64,000 nucleotides of DNA from Malachius bipustulatus (Eukaryota; Arthropoda; Insecta; Coleoptera; Melyridae): positions 41,732,210-41,796,209 of the forward strand of contig OU342633.1 in assembly GCA_910589415.1 (NCBI GenBank), in the 5' to 3' direction. The notes under the pieces are model-generated. The model saw nothing but the letters and a program-made list of their open reading frames with translations, had not been told where the DNA came from and ran no database searches. Of the stretch, positions 34,445 to 45,394 are shown in pieces; position 1 is the stretch's first letter, and every line of letters starts with the position of its first letter. The position numbers were made by a program, and so were the translations under genes.

Positions 34445-34706
34445 GTGATTTTATTACAACAGACCGTCATAGCCATAAACATAAAACACCAAAATCCTCT
34501 CCGGGTCGACGGCGATCGTTGGTGCGGCTGTGCGAGGAGGTCCGGGGACGGCGGTAACGTGCGGGAGAGGCGGCGACGGCACCGAGCATCGCCGGGACGG
34601 CGGCGGTCACGCCACGCTGTCTCAGGCCTCCCCAGAAATAACGGGGGCCTGGGGGCTGAGTGGGTTAGATGCCGGCACGCAGCCAGTTACCCGCGCTATG
34701 AGATAG
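34445..34706 (+). other. GC-rich island ending in a consensus splice donor
   Basis: About 34,500-34,690 is sharply GC-rich and rich in CpG (GACGGCGATCG, GGCGGCGACGGCACCG). It ends at GAGATAG followed by GTAAGA (GT at 34,707-34,708), a good plus-strand donor. An ATG at 34,445 stays open across the island, but the peptide is mostly Arg/Gly and shows no family. It could be a non-coding first exon, a coding exon or decayed element sequence. The segment near 34,640-34,690 (GGGGGCTGAGTGGGTTAGATG) vaguely recalls R1-like 3' UTRs. Confidence 0.28.
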
Positions 34707-34708
34707 GT

Positions 34709-36179
34709 AAGATTTTTTAGTTTCGGTCGATGAATTATTCAAACAAAACGCAATTACCAGGAGCTATGACCTTCGAGTATATAATATACCTACGGTGTAT
34801 CGTTCGTTATATGATTAATATTTAATCTCTATAATTTAACAATTTAAATTAAATTACCGGAAGTTTGTCGTAAAGATAATTATTACTAATATTATCAGGT
34901 TTATAAAAACAAGACAAAAAACTCACTATGTGGAGCATTCATGATTACGCAAGGTTTTACTTGAGCCAGAAAATTTCGTAAAGTTAACGGGTTTTAGAAT
35001 TTTTGGTCTCATCAATCATCAGCACCAGTATTAACATTCTACAATTTTCTGACTCAAAAAATAGTTCTGGTTCGCTTATTGTGCCGAGTCTTTTTGTAGC
35101 TTTGCAATTCAAGTTCTAGACAATAATTATTACATATTTCTCCTTCTGTGGGTTCGCCGCTAATTCGAAAAGTGAATAAACTGAACAAGTTCAATTATCT
35201 CACTAATATTATTTCTTCCGTAACACCGCTCCTAGCTCTGCTTATATACACCCTTAGTGTTCTTCTGGAATAGCTTCCAGAACTACTCCCGAACGTTCCT
35301 CCGGGGTCCGAACGTTCTATTGTTGGTACTTTCGGGTCAGAAGTAGCTTCCAAACATTCTAATAGTCAATTATTCCTGAGAGTCAGTTTTCGAACTTTCC
35401 CTATTATGATCGAGAGTCCCTATAAGCGCCACAACGGTACTAGGAGACCAGGAGTAACAGAAGGTATAAAGAACGCATGCGGCCAAGCGATACGTCTCAC
35501 ACGCTCTGGTAGGAGGCCCAACACTCCATCAAGGAGCATTGCCATTTAGTCGGTATCCAAGCCAGAGCCCCACATTGGAGTGAAGGAATGCATTTCCAAC
35601 CAACACCTTATCTGGTGTGCCCTAGCTATGACAAGGAAGTTCGCATTTAGATGACTTGGTTTAGGCCTACCCATATTTTTAGAACCCTTATAAAAACTTA
35701 TACTTTTCGTCCAGCTGAAGTGCGCGTCAAAAACAGCAACCAAATAAAACTGATTGTTACAGTTAACTTCCACTTTTAGCACTTCTCCCCTTCCCCTTGT
35801 GTTCCTCAGTTCATATAATACCATTGAGGATTCACTAAGTGGAACTTGGTTTTAAGGCCTCTGTCATTGTTAAGCAGAATCTGCCTTGCAATTATTGCAG
35901 TCTTGGTCTTGGTGTGTGCAAATAAAAAGACAAGACCAAAACCAAATCTCCAGTAGCAAGACCAGGATCAAGGCTGAATGTTTAATATCAAGACAATCAA
36001 CAGTATTGGTCTTTAAGCCTCAATAGTCACAGATAAATCGGAAGCCGTCAATGTTGAGCGTCTGAAAACGCGAATGAGAATCATTTGCATTTTTTTCGAA
36101 AAAGAACGAAATTTAAAAAAATATATTTTTCACGATTTTTTTGTTATTCTCCGGAGAACGAGATTTGGAATAAAGGAGA
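34709..36179. other. Non-genic DNA
   Basis: 35,240-35,400 contains several CGAACGTTC and AGAACTACTCC-type motifs, and 35,461-35,480 has TATAAAGAACG. No LTR ends or gene could be established. CAAGACCAAAACCAAATC runs occur near 35,925-35,955. Confidence 0.35.
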
Positions 36180-37315
36180 AGGGCGTTTAGGGTAATTGCT
36201 TTCGAGGAACTTGACGTTATACTCGAGGGAGTGACAATCAACCAAAAAAGGGAGTGTGCGGAAAAAGTCACTCTATAGGGTCAAAACTTCATTTGACCCT
36301 GGAATTGGTTTTCGCATCCCCGCAACCGGGCAGGACGGGAGGAGGGAGTAGACCTTATAGATACCGATTCGGAGTTTTGGTAAGTTGTTCTTCCGACTTC
36401 TGACTGAAAAATAATTAACAATAGGTTGCCATGTCATTGAGATAATGGAAAAGATAGTTCACAAATAAAAAAAAAGTCAACAAATCAATTTTTCACCTCT
36501 TGAGTGGTTGTTAGAATGTTAAAATAATGATCGTGTTTAATCTTTCTAAAAAAAAAAAAAAGTGTAGGTACGCCAATAAGGGTGAAATCAGTAGTAGGGG
36601 TGTTTGAGGTAGTCGAACTTGGTAGTCGATCACAAAAAGGAAGTGCGCGGGAAAGTTATTAAGGGTCACAACTTCGTTTGACCCCGGAATCGGTTCTCCC
36701 CTATTCCCTCGAAAACGGGAGTACGGGAGAGAGTAGATGAAACGATTTGGAATTTTGGCGAATTATTCTTCCCACTCCAGACTGAAAAATATTTCATTAA
36801 AAATAATTCTTGCAACAAAACAATTTTCCACCCCTTGGTGATTTATTGTTACAGCCTTGATCGTCGGTCTTCTTCTTCTTTGTGCCTTGTCCGATTAGCG
36901 AACGTTGGCTGTCATCAAGACAATCGAGATCTTATTAATAGCTGCTCTACCATTTTTGCCCTACCATTGAGGTAGATTTTTCAGCCAAAATATTCTTCCT
37001 CGTTCCTTGGTGATCACCTTTCTTAAAAAAGCATTATCCAGACATGAAAAATTATTGACTCACAAAAAAACATTTTATACCCTCACAGGGGTGTATTCAA
37101 GGGTAGGGGTGTTTGGCGTATTCACTCTCGAGGAACTTGACGTTATACTCGAGGGGTGACAATCGCTCAGAAAAAGAGAATGTGGGGGAAAAGTTACTAT
37201 AGGGTCAAAAAAATCTTTGACCCCGGAATCGGTTGTTGTTCTTCCGACACCTGGCTGAAAAATATTTAATAATAGGTGTAGGTGACCATGTCTTGGAGAC
37301 GATGGAACAGATAAG
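36180..37315 (+). repeat. Three diverged direct copies of a 230-290 bp unit
   Basis: Each unit carries, in the same order, GAACTTGACGTTATACTCGA or a decayed form, a GGGTCA(A/C)AA block, TTGACCC(C/T)GGAAT(C/T)GGTT, CTTCCGAC or CTTCCCAC, and CTGAAAAATA. Copies lie at about 36,180-36,470, 36,590-36,850 and 37,085-37,315. Copies 1 and 3 are most similar. They could be tandem duplications or insertions of one dispersed repeat. No coding frame is shared. Confidence 0.6.
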
Positions 37316-40300
37316 AGGCTCCAATTTTGTGTAAAATGAACAAGAATTTGGAGCTGTAAAACCTGACATCTGTGTTTTGGGTGTTTAATTTTGGGTGTTT
37401 AAAAAAATTCGGAATTTAATTTCATCAATTAAAATTTATTAGATAATGTAAAAACGATGTGAAATTAAACTGGAATTACTCTATTACATTTTCGTGTGTT
37501 GAAAAATCGTCGGCACGTTTGCATGGAATCATTTCTGCGATGATTTGGTAAGGATCAATCAATTAGGGGTTGTTTACCCAACTGATTAGATGTTAATAAA
37601 AGCAAAAAATTCACCTTCAAAATATACTTTGCCTCTACCGGTGGTTTTTGTACATTTTGACTGTTATCATTTATATCATCCAAAACACCAATGATGCCAA
37701 GTTTTCGTTGGCTTATCCTGTATACCTACTTCCACGACAGAGGTTATTTACATATTATATGAGTGTATATAAATCCTAGTTTGTTCTTACAGAAAATTAA
37801 GAGTCTCTCTCTCATCTCTTCCATCAAGTACGTCGACCTCTTTCGAATCGTTACGTGCTCGGTGCTCGTATGTATAAGTATGTTTTTATGTATGTATTTT
37901 CATAGCCTTTAATGTCGATGTTCTCTGGAAATAGGGAAACACTCTAGTTACGTAGACGTTTGAGGTTGTTCCGTCGATTTAAAGAAAACGTTTGTGGTTC
38001 TCCGAGTGTGACTATACATACAACATACACACATGCAAGCAACGAGGTAAAAGCCTCAATGAATAGGTAAATATTTGTTCCTGAAACTTAGTTGTTTATA
38101 TACTTATCGCGTTACACAAAAGCACTTGGAATTGGATAACAATAATCCTGCACTGAGTTTTTTTTTTCTCAATTTCTCTCTACAACTAGTGTAAGTGTTT
38201 CACTTGGCAAGAGCATTCCCACATCGATTTCGCACCTTTCATTACGTGACAGAGGGGCTAGGGGGGAGACATCAGGGATGCAGACAGGAAGGCCGACGGG
38301 CACTAAATCGAACATCGGCCGCTCGCAGTTTTAAATAATTCAAGACGGCAATTTCCCTCGACCCTTTTGCATTATCTCGCTTACACAACTTTTGCTAATT
38401 CCGAGGCGAATCACATTTTCCATTTGCATCGGAAATAGCAGAGCGGTGCGTCATGTGTGCGTGAGTGTGTGTGAGTGTGTTCGTGTCGCCGGTGCCGCCG
38501 CCGGGGAAAAATACAGAAATGGGTCAAACGCTCACACATCCAATGAAGATAATAAATAAATAGCACGAGAATTCATATTTTCTAGTCGCATAACAATGTG
38601 ACAGCTGGTATTATTATTAATGACAGTGCAGTGAGTTATCGCTTCCTCGTCATATCCGAAGCGGCAATACCAAAAGAAAAAACTTCAATTCTTCTGTATC
38701 CCAAAAGAAACATTTACTTGAATATAAGTAGCCCAAAAACGACGCACAAATGGAAACAAAGTGATGAAATATGAAAAGATTAACTAGAAAATGGCCTTCC
38801 CACTCGAGCCGTTATTCAGATGTTTGGCACACAATTATTGTGAAACAATTCATTGTTACAGAGGGGTTATTTGTTTATCGACATTTCAATTTTCTTTACT
38901 ATTATTGCAGTTTCCGTGGTATTACTTTTTTTTTCAATCGTTCACTCTAGATCGTCTACTATCCAAGTGAGCGAGTGTTTAGGACGAGTAACTATCCACC
39001 CCCCCCCGTCCCTAATAAAAATTTCAAAGTCTCCCCTCTTCCCTAAAGATTGGTGGTGGGAGTGAACTGGGGGTGGGAAGTAGTTTTTTTATGTCCAAAG
39101 ATGGCCCTTTCCAAACCAATTTTGCCTCTTTTGCAATTTGTCTCTGGAGGCCGTTTTTTAGTCACAAACAAAGTAAATGGATTTTAAAAAAATTAGTGTT
39201 TGGATTACATAATATAAGGGTTGAGGGTTGCATATCGCATTAAAAAATGCTTCAGAGCAAAGTTTCTAATTTTTCATAATTCGCAAAAAACATGGTGGAT
39301 CCTGTTTAAGAAGTCTAAGTCACCCGTACCCCTAGGACAGTGGGTTAAGAAACTTTTTTTCCAGAAATGATGCCTCTTCTTAATTGTTTAAAAAAATATT
39401 AAAATGGATCATTTGAGCGGGCAGGTGAATTTGAGAAATCAACTTTTCAGTGGTTTCCAAGTCAGGAACAATGGAGGAATCTGTATTTGATGGCCCAGGG
39501 TGATTTTCAAAAACTAGGAATGTCCCCAATAGGCTTTTTTATTAAAAAATTTACTAAGGACCTAATAAGAAGTAAAGAATTCAAATAAGTAAAAGCGTCG
39601 AATAATGAAAACACTTGTTACGAAAAAAAAGTGTAACCAAGAGTTTTTTTTTAGAAAACAGCTTAAAATTTTAGTTAAAAATAAATTTGAAATTTCTAGA
39701 CTTTCAGGGAATTATAAGCTTATCCTGAAACTTTTCCATCTTCTAGTCAACCGCATACTACTTAGACACTTTACAGAGGCAACTAAATCTAACTTAATTT
39801 GGCGAGAGTTAATGTTTCAAAAATTGTGATCACCAGAGATGTTTTTTAAACATTTCTCAGCAAGCAGAAGAAAACTCCCGGGAAATGAAACCCGTGGAAA
39901 TGAATAGCGGTGTTGCGACCCAAGAAAATTAGTTTCAAACTCAAATTATGTAATTTTCGAGTATGAATTAAGTTCCATTTTTTGTTTTGTCGCCTTGCGA
40001 CATCCGAAGCTTATAGCGCGGACGAGGGAAGCAAATAACAGAACCCTCTAAAACAAAATTAGCTCGAGGTAATTTTGCTCAAAGCAGTTTTTTTTTATTT
40101 ACCTCTCCTGTTACGACTTGTTAACAAAAAAATAAAAATTAATCATCCAATTTATCATCGAAACAAGGCTTGAGTAAAGAAAAGACGAGCTTTCAGAAAT
40201 GGGTTTGATTAAGAGCTGCCTGTTCAATGGAAAAATTCCTTCCCATTTATTTGCAGAGAAAACCATGATGTTTAGTTTATCGATCTCATCTTATAATGCA

Positions 40301-41040
40301 TTTCTGTGATGAGAAGGCTTAATTGAGGTATTAATGTAATTTGAGTGCTGATCTGATCGATTAATGCAGTTCGAGTATTTCAACTTGAGTAAAAGAACAA
40401 CATTAAAAGTACATAAGTTGAACAACGGCTTTATTTTACTTCAATCCAAGAACAGAAATTGAAGAGCAATTTCGTGCCATTTAATAAGCCTCTCTATTAT
40501 TTTTTACAATTTTCTCTCTTAGTCCCTATATGTGATCTCTATCAATAAAATGTGATAAAATGTGATAAAAAAAAATGTTTCGTAACTTCTTGCTTTTTTG
40601 ATATGTTCCCTTATTACTACTTCAAAAATCCTCATTTAATTTTCATACAATTTTTTGAAGACGTTTGGTATGTTATCTTGTGAAGCTGGAGGCTCTATAT
40701 TACGTTCCTTCATAAAAAAAAAATTTCTGCGATTTTATTGACGATAAACGATCAACGCCAGATGATAAAGATTGTGAGAAGTTTTCGTTGGTTCTTCTGT
40801 AGTAGCAGTCCTTGTAATACTGTTAGCGCCATCTCTCGTCAATGAAACCTATCTCAAGCTCTTTGAGTGTAGGAAATGATAAAATTACAGATCGTTACAG
40901 ATCCCTATTTGGTAGCGTTCTAACTTCAAAATAACTTAATCTAGTTAAAAGCATTGCCAAATAGAAGTTCATAATATTTTTCATCCTTCTTATTGGTGGT
41001 AAATATACCGCAATGCAGTAGACATCTTTAGCGACTCATA
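37316..41040. other. Non-genic DNA
   Basis: No gene supported across 3.7 kb. 38,260-38,520 has higher GC and ends in a TG-rich microsatellite (38,456-38,486). 39,000-39,010 is a C10 tract, and GTGATAAAAT repeats occur near 40,548-40,570. Open frames at 38,853-39,065 and 39,605-39,829 have no family resemblance. Confidence 0.45.
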
Positions 41041-41838
41041 TTAACCCTTAACTGGTATACACCTTTTTTCTAACGTAACTGGTATTATGGGGTCACAGTT
41101 GACCCCAATTTAAAACTGGAGTAACCAGAAAAAAACAGCCAAAAAAGACATTTTGGAGAAACAAGCACATTCTTTAGCAAAACAATTACTATATTGATTA
41201 ATTAAAAATAAATATTTCCTGAAAGAAAAAAAAATATCGACATAATTGAAAACATTTTAAAAAACATGTAATTTTTTCAGGTCTCTAAAAAGTTGGTCCT
41301 AAAACTCAAACGAAGAATGTCATGGTACTAACACCGCCTGTTCTTCTTTTTTTAGTCTTCATCAGACGACTTGTAACAAACAAAAACATAATTAGAATGT
41401 TGAAAAAAAAAACTGACACTGACGTTTTGTCTTACATTTCCAATATAGTGTTGCAGGCATTATAACATTTACTAGAACAGTTTCTCTGTCAGATAGATCG
41501 CTATTTGACTCGTCGAAAACTCCAGACGATCTTGGCCCTTCTTCTAGATCACTATCATACATTAAAATATCTGCAAGTTCTTTATCAGATAAAAATTTGC
41601 GTGTCATTTTGAATATAAAAAAAATCGTAACTGGTATATTGGGGTCAGAACTGACCCCAACAGACCATATCTACAAATCAGTGCAAGATACACCTTCGCA
41701 CGTTAAACACCGTCTAAAAGGCCCTGATTTAGGAGGGTACTGAGCTGCTCGACATTGTGTTGCCAAAACTAACGAATTCCCTTGAGATTTAATTCACTTG
41801 GGGTCAGGAGTGACCCCAGTATACCAGTCAAGGGTTAA
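41041..41838. mobile_element. piggyBac-type non-autonomous element flanked by TTAA
   Basis: TTAA at 41,041-41,044 and at 41,835-41,838 flank CCCTTAACTGGTATAC on the left and its near-exact inverse GTATACCAGTCAAGGG on the right. TTAA targets with CCC-starting ends are the hallmark of piggyBac transposons. The element is 790 bp, far too short for a full transposase of about 600 residues, but it keeps an N-terminal fragment on the minus strand. Three palindromes of the form GGGGTCA-n4-TGACCCC lie near the left end (41,092-41,109), at 41,641-41,658 and near the right end (41,800-41,818). They are probably transposase-binding or structural subterminal repeats. Confidence 0.82.
41392..41607 (-). 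pseudogene. piggyBac transposase N-terminal fragment
   Basis: The frame begins MTRKFLSDKELADILMYDSD and continues through an acidic, serine-rich stretch (DLEEGPRSSG, DESNSDLSD). It ends after 71 codons with no catalytic domain. Piggybac-family transposases typically begin with such a short basic start, a K-x-L-x-D-x-E-L motif and an acidic low-complexity N-terminus. The catalytic core and C-terminal cysteine-rich domain are absent, so the element depends on a transposase elsewhere. The last about 20 residues look out of frame or decayed. Confidence 0.6.
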
Positions 41839-43254
41839 AATGAGCAAAAAAAAAATTTTCCGCTTTTTTGAGAAAACTATTGACTTTATGGTTTTTTTTT
41901 CAGACTTTTGTTGCGCTAAACTATGCTCACAAAATTACGTCCCATTCTGAAGACATCGATTTTTTCATGAAACTTTTGAATAAGTAGTGGGAGGCACTTC
42001 CTAATAGCCAAACAGACCTCTAGAACTATTTTACATCAAATTACAACAATCGTGAGACTCGCCTTTTTGGCTCGCATATCTTCCCAACAGCAATTATCTT
42101 CCCAAACTAGAACAAGACACACGCGATAATTTTATCAATAAATTATGCAGTCTCCTCCTAGTTAAGCGTCCTTGAAGGGAAGCGAAAGAGAATGAAGGAG
42201 ACATGGGTCGACCCGGGATGAGAGACGCGGAATGACTCACTCGCGACGGACAGGCCGGAACGTCCTCGTCGCTCACGTCAGCCAGAATTCCGAGTTTCCG
42301 AAGTTCTGAAGTTCCATTCTCGTTCCAGGAGGAGTTGGGGGGGACGATGAGATTTAAGGTTTATTCAGAAAACATGAGCATTCCAGCTCGCTCTTATCAT
42401 TTATAAGTTATATAAGTAAGTATATCCGCGTGTGTGTATATAGGGAACGTCTAGGGAATCACGTTCGATAATCCGATTGGAGTGGTGGAGTCGAGAATGA
42501 AAAAGTTCGGAAATGAGTTCTTGAGAAGGAAAAAAAATAAATAAAATTATGACGGAATTAAACGCTTCAGCAGAGAGATTGATATCATAAAATATTCATC
42601 CGGTTTATTTTTATCGCCATAAATCGTTAACTAAAGCCAATTAGAAGGGTGTATTTGACCTCTTCTCATCTGGACTTGTGCGCTTGACCCTTCAATATAA
42701 ACAGAATTTTTTTGCTTTTGTAATATGGAAAATTTTACGCCGTATGGAATATTTTTAATTCATGGTTGCAATTTACACATTAGATATACATACACAGAGA
42801 ACTCTGGCGTATTTTTGAAATCCCCGACTTCTACACGGAACACTGAATAAAATGAGTCGACAAGTCCTTATAAACATCTTCCGGAAAAGACATCCAGTCT
42901 TTAACGCACCCCTAATTGGTTGTTTCATTTTATTTCAAGAACGGGAAAAAATACACAAACAACCAACGATTTGCTGACGGCACTTCCTTATCACATTAAT
43001 ATTCAAACAAATCTCTCCCAGCTTCCGCGGTTTCTTCTCATTTCTCGGAGAGCTCTGATAACTTACTCCTTGTTACGGCGCAACTAAAATCACCGACTTG
43101 AGATTGAAAGGGAATGGATTCTTGGATTCTTGTAAAAAAAGTTGTGAGCCTCATCCGCATTATAAGCTAGCAGGGGAAGTGAAATGTGAAGTCATTTAGA
43201 CTCATTTAAGTTATGCTAAATTTTTGAAATCTATCAAAAAGTGTTTTTTAAGAA
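41839..43254. other. Non-genic DNA
   Basis: A GC-richer patch at about 42,170-42,300 (GACGGACAGGCCGGAACGTCC) has no supportable exon. Otherwise AT-rich. Confidence 0.4.
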
Positions 43255-43790
43255 AAAAAAGATTGTTCCAGACATTATAGAATGTTTTATAAAAATTCCG
43301 ACTGTTTAGAGCTATAGCATGTTATTGAATGTTCAAATCAAGAATGTTCCAGAATGTTCCAGAAATATCGGGTCGTTTATGGATGTTATGGAATGTTGTT
43401 GGATTGTTCCAGAATGACCTGAAATGTTAAAAAATGATCTGGAATGTTCTGGAATGTTTATGAATATTCCTTGAATAGAATAGAATATGAATAGAATGCT
43501 TATAGAATGTTCCAGATGTTTAACGAAATTTCGGAATGTTCCAAAATGTTCTAGAATAGATCCATAATGTTTTAAAAAGTTTAAGATTTTTTTATAATAT
43601 TCCAGAACGTGAGAGAATGTTCCATGATCTAGAAAGTTCAGTATTGTTATTGCTTTAGAAAGTTCCAGAATATTCTAGGATGCTCTAAAAAGTTCTAGAA
43701 TGTTCTACAAAGTTTCAAAATAGGCGATAAAATTACAGAAGGCTTTAGAATGTCGAATAAAGTTCTTGAAAGGTCCAGAATTTTCTAGAA
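43255..43790. repeat. GAATGTTCCA minisatellite forming heat-shock-element arrays
   Basis: The tract is built of degenerate repeats of about 10 bp, GAATGTTCCA or AGAATGTTCT, broken by drifted spacers. At 43,342-43,364 five alternating GAA and TTC pentamers are perfectly spaced (GAA-nn-TTC-nn-GAA-nn-TTC-nn-GAA), which is the ideal site for the trimeric heat shock factor HSF. Many two- and three-unit versions occur through the rest. No gene promoter is recognised next to it. Whether it is functional or only a repeat that happens to spell the motif cannot be told from sequence. Confidence 0.7.
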
Positions 43791-44701
43791 AGATCAGATT
43801 TTTCTATTAATTAATTTACGAAAACAAAAAAATCGTTCATTTTGGGGAAGATAGATCATAGTTGTGATGAGGATAAGTAAGATTAAGACCAAGATCTAGG
43901 TTTTGTCTTGTTCTTGCAAATTAGGTTGCATCAATAGACTTGGTCTACGTCTTGGTCTTTTATATCAAATCCCGATTGCAAATCTTTTGCGGTCCCTGAA
44001 ATCTGATCATTTTGATATACCCATGTCAAAAATGAAGTAAAGCAAGTAAAGTTTTGGCATTGTCCTCGTTTTCGTTTTTCTATAAGACCAGCACCAAGAC
44101 TGCAAGTCCAAAAATTAAAAGACCGAAGAAAAAACTTTCCCACCATTGTCTCTATATACAAAATCACCTGTTTGGTGTTCATTTATATTGCTACTGTTGA
44201 AACTGTTGATCAAGAGACTTGAAGATTAAAAAATCATGGCACCATGTGGACGTAATTAGAAGACCATGTTAAGACTGCCGTCGCTTATCCATTAAGCAAA
44301 GATAAATCCATTCTTTGCCAACTACTATTGAAAATTTCGCATATAAACTAGAAGGATGACAAGTTCTTGACAAGTTATTGTCTTTCTGGTGAACCGAAGT
44401 CGCCATAATCAGCTCCAACATTGTCGATCTAACTTGAGTGGCTAATGGTGAACATTGTACGATGTTGGTAATCTTCCCTTATTAATTTAAAGAGGAAAAG
44501 TCGAGAAATCTCAGCCGAGGAGATCTTAAAGCGTGCCAGAGTAGTTGTAAGCGCTTTTCCTAATTACCAAGAATGGTTTGGCATCTCTTCATTGAACAGT
44601 CTACAGAGTCTCCTGTAAACATCTACCCGTCCCGTGTTTTCGAGTCTTTGAATTTCGATTTCCATCACTCGTCTACTTCTGGTAAGTTGACACCAGAAGT
44701 A
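43791..44701. other. Non-genic DNA
   Basis: CTTGGTC/GACCAAG-rich motifs near 43,885-43,965 recall those near 35,905-35,945. No gene recognised. Confidence 0.4.
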
Positions 44702-45394
44702 CATCAGTTTACTTTATAAAAATAATGAATTGTAGGTCAATGAGTATAAGCACACAGAGTGCAATTGCTAGCCTGATAGGTGGGTTCGGAGCAATCCTCC
44801 ATCGCCCATAACAGTTGTCATGCTGGCAGTGCCCGAAACTCCAACCAGAGAGTTTGCTTCCGCATCTAACAGCAGAGCCTTCCAGAGTACCAAATCAAGC
44901 ACAGACACGTGTTTCGTTCTACTGGAACTCATCAGTGTGCTGCATTCGGAGTGTCTGGAGGATGCTGTCGGATGAACGGAAGCCGGGGCCTCTTAAGGGC
45001 CTGAACTGACCGCTAGATGTCGCTCTATTTTACACCACACGGAGTTCCGTGTTAATGCTGGCCTTAAGAGGCCCCGGCTTCCGTTCATCCGACAGCATCC
45101 TCCAGACACTCCGAATGCAGCACACTGATGAGTTCCAGTAGAACGAAACACGTGTCTGTGCTTGATTTGGTACTCTGGAAGGCTCTGCTGTTAGATGCGG
45201 AAGCAAACTCTCTGGTTGGAGTTTCGGGCACTGCCAGCATGACAACTGTTATGGGCGATGGAGGATTGCTCCGAACCCACCTAACAGGCTAGCAATTGCA
45301 CTCTGTGTGCTTATACTCATTGACCTACATTTCATTATTTTTATGAATTAATCCTTGAGTATACTTGCCTTCTGTTTTCTTCATCAGTTTACTT
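44702..45394. mobile_element. Large inverted pair (283 bp arms) with 13 bp flanking direct repeats
   Basis: The left arm 44,716-44,998 and the right arm 45,062-45,344 pair base by base without indels and with very few mismatches, around a 63 bp unique loop. CATCAGTTTACTT occurs just left (44,702-44,714) and again at 45,382-45,394, 37 bp beyond the right arm, in direct orientation, as a target duplication would. Identical open frames on opposite strands (44,815-45,009 and 45,030-45,245, starting MSCWQCPKLQPESLLPH) are simply the same arm read twice. This could be a foldback element or a head-to-head dimer of a small retroelement. No known family was recognised. Confidence 0.8.

Noticed and set aside
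35160..35530. LTR with TATA box of a retrotransposon
   Set aside because: No paired LTR, TG...CA ends, primer-binding site or gag/pol sequence was found.
44815..45245. Pair of conserved divergent genes with identical 60-residue proteins
   Set aside because: The identity follows from the 283 bp inverted duplication. The frame has no recognised domain.
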